Source: Whalleya microplaca
Lineage: Eukaryota > Ascomycota > Sordariomycetes > Xylariales > Xylariaceae
Length of the DNA stretch: 64,000 nt
NCBI GenBank assembly: GCA_022497155.1
Contig: MU385730.1
Location: forward strand, 124,001-188,000
Direction of reading: 5' to 3'
Both the position numbers and the translations under genes were made by a program. Below are positions 58,435 through 64,000 of the stretch, piece after piece (position 1 is the stretch's first letter; every line of letters begins with the position of its first letter). Below the pieces are notes generated by a model. The model was given only the letters and a program-made list of their open reading frames with translations, was not told the DNA's origin and searched no databases.

Positions 58435-58711
58435 GGCGCCGGACTCATGAAGTACATACAGGAGAACCAGTATAAAAGTTAAGGGACAATGATGGTTTTG
58501 AGGGAGGGGAATTGAACTTAAGGCGCGCCAATGTGATGTAGTAGATGCAGTAGATGCAGTAGATGAAACATCGAGAATAAAGAAGAAAGGTGTTGGTGAA
58601 TTGAGTGCGCGCCGCGACTTCAGATTGCAGGGGACGAGAATGATCTTACCTGCACTGTACGGGCGATTGGCGCTGGCACAAGGAGGTACCTTCAGATGTA
58701 CCTATGCATCT

Positions 58712-58945
58712 ACGCGTAGAGCTCGACATCAGTTGGCAGCTGGTTGAGAGGTAGATATTATGCAAACGGTGCATAAAGCGAATGGCCTGTGCTTCGTGTC
58801 ATGCACTTATGCAAGTCATAAATCTCAGCATAACATATTGGGTCCATAGGAGCAGCATATGCATCTATCCAACATCAATTAAAACGATTAGTGGACTAGT
58901 GCCACTTTACGCGAGCTGGACGCGCCGAACGCGTTCTCGACGCGT
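58712..58945 (+). promoter_or_regulatory. Three MluI cell-cycle boxes (ACGCGT) upstream of MCM2
   Basis: ACGCGT occurs at 58712-58717, 58929-58934 and 58940-58945, that is 485, 268 and 257 bp before the MCM2 start, with ACGCGC at 58920. ACGCGT is the binding site of MBF (Mbp1-Swi6/Cdc10-type), which drives G1/S genes including replication factors in yeasts. Two sites 5 bp apart are unlikely by chance. Confidence 0.65.
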
Positions 58946-59196
58946 ATCCAATGTACATAAATGGATCTGAAGCGCTGTTCCTTGCAACTTACTGGCAGGC
59001 AGGACTGGATCGCGGGCCTCCACACATCCAATCATCCCCTATCCCTCTTTTCCCCTTCTCACAAACGGAAAAAATACCACCGGCTTTCTCTCCCTTATCC
59101 GAATCCCAGACTCGTTTTGATACTGAATTGAATTGAATTGATCAATCAATCACGAGAATCAAAGTACCTAACAAGAGGACAAAGCTTCACTTCACC

Positions 59197-61942
59197 ATGA
59201 GGTACGTGTTCATCATGTCTCATACATAAAGTGTCTACATAAATACCGTCTTACTGATCTATCCTGTCTCCTCCAGTTCTCCGTTGCGATCCAACATGGA
59301 TTCCGCAAATCGCGGCACCGCCCCTCGTGCGAATCGCAAGCGCGCTCGCACCGGTGATGCCTCCTCCTCTGTCGCCGCCTCCAGCCCTATGCCTTCGTCC
59401 CCGCCTGCCTTCAACATCGCACATGGCGGTGACGACGATGACGAGGTTGAGGAAGAGGCCGAGATCCAAGATGATATCGACGAGCTCGATGAACTGGCTG
59501 AGGACGACGTAGACCTCTTCCGCGAAGGCTTCGAGCGAGATTACAGAGAGAAAGATGACAATGACACCTACGAGGGAATCGACATAGACGATGAGGGCGA
59601 TTTCGAAGATATGGATCTGGGTGCCAGGCGAAGACTCGAGGCTCAGCTGAGCCGCAGAGACCGAGAGGTCGCTCGCAGACGGCGAATGCCCCAGGCTTTC
59701 CTCCAGGACGAGGACGAGGATGGTGATGTTGACTTGACTGCCCAACCTCGGAGACGCCGCCACCACTACGACGAGGACCCAGACGACGAAATGGATCAAG
59801 ATATCATGGACGAAGAACTCTCGCTTGAAGCACTGCAAGATGTCAAGGCCTCAAGCCTGACCGAATGGGTTTCTCAACCCTCCGTCCAGCGCACCATCAA
59901 GCGAGAATTCAAAGCCTTCCTGACAGAATACACTGACGAGAACGGCTCCTCCGTCTATGGCAACCGTATCCGGACTCTCGGTGAGATCAATGCCGAGACC
60001 CTCGAGGTATCCTACGATCACCTGTCATCCTCCAAGGCCATTCTGGCCTATTTCCTCGCCAATGCACCTGCCGAGATGCTTAAGCTCTTTGATGATGTGG
60101 CCATGGAAGTTGTTCTCCTGCACTACCCTGATTATGAGCGCATCCACTCCGATATCCACGTCCGCATATTCGACTTACCCGTCCACTACACTCTCCGCCA
60201 GTTAAGACAGTCGCACTTGAACTGTCTCGTGAGGGTGAGCGGCGTTGTTACTCGAAGAACCGGAGTATTCCCCCAGTTGAAATACGTCAAGTTCGACTGT
60301 ACTAAATGCGGAGTTACCCTGGGTCCTTTCCAGCAGGAATCCAACGTCGAGGTCAGAATTACCTTCTGCCAGAACTGCCAGTCTCGGGGCCCGTTCAATT
60401 TGAACTCGGAGAAGACAGTCTACCGTAACTACCAGAAACTTACTCTCCAAGAGTCACCTGGAACAGTCCCTGCTGGTCGTCTTCCCAGATCCCGAGAAGT
60501 CATTCTCCTTTGGGATCTGATCGACAAGGCAAAGCCTGGCGAGGAGATCGAAGTCACCGGCATTTACAGAAATAACTACGATGCCCAACTCAATAATCGC
60601 AACGGCTTCCCTGTCTTCGCCACCATTCTGGAAGCGAACAACGTCGTCAAGGCCCACGATCAGCTCGCCGGATTCAGACTAACCGAAGAAGATGAGCATG
60701 AAATCCGCAAGCTCTCTCGGGACCCACAGATCGTAGACAAGATTGTCAATTCCGTAGCACCGAGTATCTATGGACACACGGACATCAAGACAGCCGTCGC
60801 CCTTTCTCTCTTCGGCGGCGTTCCCAAGACAACAAAGGGTGCTCATCATGTGAGAGGAGATATCAACGTCCTCTTGCTTGGTGATCCGGGTACAGCCAAG
60901 TCCCAAGTGCTAAAGTACGTAGAGAAAACTGCGCACCGAGCTGTCTTCGCCACTGGCCAAGGAGCTTCTGCCGTAGGTCTCACGGCTAGTGTCCGCCGAG
61001 ACCCCTTGACTAGCGAGTGGACTTTGGAAGGAGGTGCGCTTGTGCTCGCCGATAAAGGCACATGTCTCATCGACGAGTTCGACAAGATGAACGATCAGGA
61101 TCGGACGTCTATCCACGAAGCTATGGAGCAGCAGACCATTTCCATTTCAAAAGCCGGTATCGTCACTACCCTCCAGGCACGCTGTGGCATCATCGCCGCA
61201 GCCAACCCTATTGGCGGCCGCTACAACTCCACCATTCCCTTCTCATCTAATGTTGAGTTGACCGAGCCCATCTTGTCACGTTTTGACATCCTGTGCGTCG
61301 TGCGGGACACCGTCGACCCGGAAGAGGACGAGCGCCTAGCTCGATTCATCGTCGGCTCGCATAGCCGTAGCCACCCGTCTACGCAACCCGCCGACGGGTC
61401 CATGGAGGTCGAGCACGATTCTGAGGCCGCGCGGGAGACCCAGGAGCCTCCGAAGAAGGAAAGCGAGATTCCTCAGGAACTGCTGCGCAAATACATCCTC
61501 TACGCGCGCGAACACTGCCAGCCCAAGCTTCTGCACATGGACGAAGACAAGGTCGCGCGGCTTTTCTCTGACATGCGACGGGAATCGTTGGCCACTGGTG
61601 CTTACCCCATTACCGTGAGTTCCTGCTGTTGCTGTTGCTACTAGACTTCCGTAGAATATGTGTGTGTATACTAACTTCATCTTCTAGGTCCGTCACCTGG
61701 AGGCCATCATCCGCATCTCCGAGGCATTCTGCCGCATGCGGCTGTCGGAGTACTGCTCCGCGCAGGACATCGACCGCGCCATTGCCGTCACCGTGGACAG
61801 CTTCGTCGCCAGCCAGAAGGTCAGCTGCAAGAAGGCGCTCGCGCGCGCCTTCGCCAAGTACACGTTGGCACGGCCCGGCGCTGGCAGTGCGCGGAGGGGA
61901 GGCGCGCAGTCGCAGCGGAGGACGGCTGCGGCGGCGGCCTAA
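59197..61942 (+). CDS. MCM2: DNA replication licensing factor MCM2
   Basis: Subunit of the Mcm2-7 replicative helicase, nuclear. Exons 59197-59201 (5 nt, only ATG AG), 59277-61614, 61688-61942, phase-consistent, 865 residues. Seen: acidic N-terminal tail with D-I-D-E-L-D-E-L and R-R-R-L-E-A-Q-L-S-R-R-D (histone-binding and kinase-target region of Mcm2); zinc finger C-T-K-C...C-Q-N-C (about 342-375); Walker A G-D-P-G-T-A-K-S-Q; Walker B L-I-D-E-F-D-K-M; arginine finger S-R-F-D-I-L; and the C-terminal helical lid. The order and the acidic tail identify MCM2 among MCM paralogues. If the 5-nt exon is wrong, an in-frame ATG at 59296 would remove five residues. Cell-cycle boxes upstream fit G1/S expression. 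Confidence 0.95.
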
Positions 61943-63072
61943 GACTAGTAAGGTATACCAGGGGGGTTTTCTTGTCGGCGTAATAAGATTTGCCATTGCA
62001 TGAGGAAGAGATCACAAGACAGATATGAGATGCATGATATGAACATTCAGCCTGGGACGGGTCGTGTACAGGGGCTAGGTTGATGCCGAGACGGTAATAC
62101 AGCAGGGCTGCATAATGACTGCTTGATTTGCTACGCTATTCAGGTGTAGTGTAAAGATCAATAGAATCCCCAAGTGTAACTTTACTTGCGCGCGAGCTTC
62201 TCTTAGTATCTGGAAAGGGGTCAGTGAGTCGGATAGACCTGCTTGATATCTTGTTGTACCACCGACTACCTTTATTTTCTGCTAAATGAGAAATGCTAAT
62301 CGCGTAGCGCCGTAGGTACCTTTCACCCGCGTGAGCACTATATACTTCACGTCGTCTCGTGACTATGTTAGTTGTTGATCTAAATTGCCTACCATGTTCT
62401 CATGGTGTCCCGTATCGTCCCTAAGTTGAACCCTGTTTTCATTTCAACTTTTTATTTATCTCTTCTAATGGATTCATCTGTTTTAATACACTGCTTAGTC
62501 GACCCTTCCTCCTGATCTTGGGAAAGCATGTTTCTGAACACCGTTTCACCTCATATAGTTTCGTCTGTAACACCCCGCAACTCAACTCGCTAGCTCAGCG
62601 TACGAAGCCTTCGCTCGCGAAAGCTTCATGCTAGGTAGGTAGGGGCACGGGCTATCAAGTAAGCATGTATGTACATACCACAGGTCCGTGATCACCTCAA
62701 CCACGCGGGAGCCGCCGGTGCGCAACCAACACCCGGAATGCGAAGGCTAAGCCATTGCTGAACCTTATGTCGCGCTGGAGGTATACAGAGTTCGCCCTCG
62801 TGCCACATAGCGTAGTCCCTGGCCCAATCCTCACTGCGATGCTTATCTGCGTTGGGTGAGATGGCGAGGATAGCGCGAAACCATTGTGGCTCTCGCCTCC
62901 ATAGCGCGCGCTCGCTCACGCCCAATATCTTAAAATGCTGCCTCTCCCGCTATATATATATCAGCGGTTCCCCAGCCTGTCTCGCCGAGCGTCTCAACCT
63001 TGCTCCTCCTACTCTCGCCTAACCAAGCCTTTCGATACCTACCACGGAAACCAACCAACATACGCTCTCACG
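61943..63072. other. Intergenic region between MCM2 and the permease
   Basis: No supported gene. A TATATATATA tract at about 62951-62960 lies roughly 115 bp before the permease start and could be its TATA element. Confidence 0.4.
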
Positions 63073-64000
63073 ATGGCGGGATACCTCACCAACAGCAACG
63101 CCTCGCTCAAAAAAGTGATCAGCACGCGCCAGTTCGTCATCATGGCCCTGGGCAGCTCGGTCGGCGCCGGGCTGCTGGTGGCCTCGTACCAGGGCCTGGC
63201 GGTGGGCGGGCCGGGCGGTCTGCTGTCAGCCTTCGCGCTGGCGGGGTGCGCCGTCTGGGCGACCATGGGCGCGCTGGCTGAGCTGTCCGCGGCGCTGCCC
63301 GTCAAGGGCTCCTTCTTCGAGTACGCGGTCCACCTGCTCTCGCCGGCGTGGGGGTTCGCCGTGGGGTGGAACTACGTCCTCAACTTCGTGCTCATGGTCA
63401 CCTTCGAGCTCGTCATCGTGCTCCTGTGCGCGCAGTATTGGGACCCTGGGCTGCCCATCTGGTATGTTGTGCCGCCTTGTATCGTGTGTCTCGCCGTTAT
63501 CTATGCGTTTGGGGGGAAGTGGTACGCTGAGTCGGAGAATGTGTTTGGGGTTTTGAAGATGGGCGTGGTTTTGGTCTTTGTGCTCGCGTCCTTGTGTATA
63601 CTTTCGAGGGCTGTACCGTCCGATCACCGTCCGAGCCAGGAACTCGGGTTTAATCTGTGGACTGGGACGAATGGCGATGGGGGCGCATTCAAGAACGGCC
63701 CTACCGGTTTTCTGTATGTCTTCATGTCGGCGGGCATGGCGTACGGAGGGACAGAAATGCTGGGGTTTGCCGCTACTGAATGGTATGTATAGAAGTCCGG
63801 TGCTTTATCTTTCTCCCTAGTGTCCGTTTGTGCTGTAGTGGCTAACCTTGCAATAGTAAGTCGAATATTTCTACTGCCTCCTTAATTCCGGTTTACATTG
63901 GGCTCGAGTCCGATATTCTCACATATTCAGTCGTCTGATTCTAGGTCGCAATACTTACATGTAACAGGCAAACACCCGCATATCATGCCGTGGGCCAGCT
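63073..64000 (+). CDS. APC-superfamily amino acid permease, 5' part
   Basis: Proton-coupled amino acid transporter of the plasma membrane (fungal AAT/YAT-type); substrate unknown. Cut by the window end. The first exon, 63073-63782 or 63781, encodes about 236 residues. Seen: a short cytosolic N-terminus ending L-K-K-V-I-S-T-R-Q-F-V-I-M-A-L-G-S-S-V-G-A-G-L-L-V-A-S, the TM1 substrate loop G-x-G-L; six or so hydrophobic helices; the TM3 segment G-A-L-A-E-L-S-A-A-L-P-V-K-G-S-F-F-E-Y-A; and the TM6 region F-M-S-A-G-M-A-Y-G-G-T-E-M-L-G-F-A-A-T-E. The first intron appears nested (63783-63856 inside 63782-63967). The coding frame runs in from 62935 without ATG, so 63073 (context ACGATGG) is chosen. 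Confidence 0.88.

Noticed and set aside
63857..63859. A 3-nt micro-exon in the permease between two separate introns
   Set aside because: It would need the weak donor AA|GTCGAA. The nested-intron reading uses a strong GTAAGT donor and gives a more family-like E-C-K-H-P sequence.
1..64000. CRISPR arrays, riboswitches, rRNA genes
   Set aside because: No regularly spaced repeats, rRNA or 5S-like sequence was seen, and CRISPR is not expected in a fungal nuclear genome.

Overview
The window comes from a filamentous ascomycete, most likely a Sordariomycete-type Pezizomycotina. The evidence is short (about 50-160 nt) GT-AG spliceosomal introns, a HET (vegetative incompatibility) gene, a Dal5-like anion:cation symporter, PRM10-like ThrE proteins, and a retrotransposon block in which nearly every C:G has become T:A, as repeat-induced point mutation (RIP) leaves it. 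Family assignments rest on motifs read by eye; exon boundaries were chosen by splice motif plus reading phase. No database search was possible.

Layout. 1-13045 is extremely AT-rich. 1-11356 is a RIP-decayed Ty3/Gypsy LTR retrotransposon (left LTR cut by the window edge, right LTR 11129-11356), and 11357-13045 is further AT-rich repeat debris. Base composition changes abruptly near 13045. From 13 to 34 kb gene density is low: fructose-bisphosphate aldolase FBA1 (15.5-16.8 kb, +), a ThrE/PRM10-like membrane protein (19.3-22.2 kb, -), a Dal5-like MFS transporter (25.9-27.7 kb, -), two intron-containing tRNA-Ile(AAT) genes, a decayed membrane-protein gene and a doubtful multi-exon gene. 35-43 kb holds a 1509-residue MIT-domain protein (+), a sequencing gap, and the 2-Cys peroxiredoxin TSA1 (-). 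45.8-48.5 kb is a HET-domain pseudogene broken by a hAT-like MITE with a perfect 8-bp target duplication and by a nonsense codon.

48.9-56.3 kb is the most interesting part: a compact sugar-phosphate cluster of a divergent triosephosphate isomerase, an RpiB-type isomerase, a DhaK-DhaL (dihydroxyacetone/erythrulose-type) kinase, a short class II aldolase and a beta-hydroxyacid dehydrogenase of the L-threonate/3-hydroxyisobutyrate family. Kinase + TIM-like + RpiB-like is the set that turns L-erythrulose into D-erythrose 4-phosphate in erythritol catabolism (LerK/LerI/EryI in mycobacteria; EYK1/EYI1/EYI2 in Yarrowia). Here it sits beside an aldolase and a hydroxyacid dehydrogenase instead of a polyol dehydrogenase and a transcription factor, which suggests a C4 sugar or sugar-acid pathway not obviously identical to the described ones.

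56.7-62 kb is housekeeping: UBR7/mlo2-like UBR-box protein (-) divergent from MCM2 (+), with three ACGCGT (MluI cell-cycle box) sites between them. The window ends inside an APC-family amino acid permease (63.07 kb, +), whose first intron looks like a nested spliceosomal twin intron.
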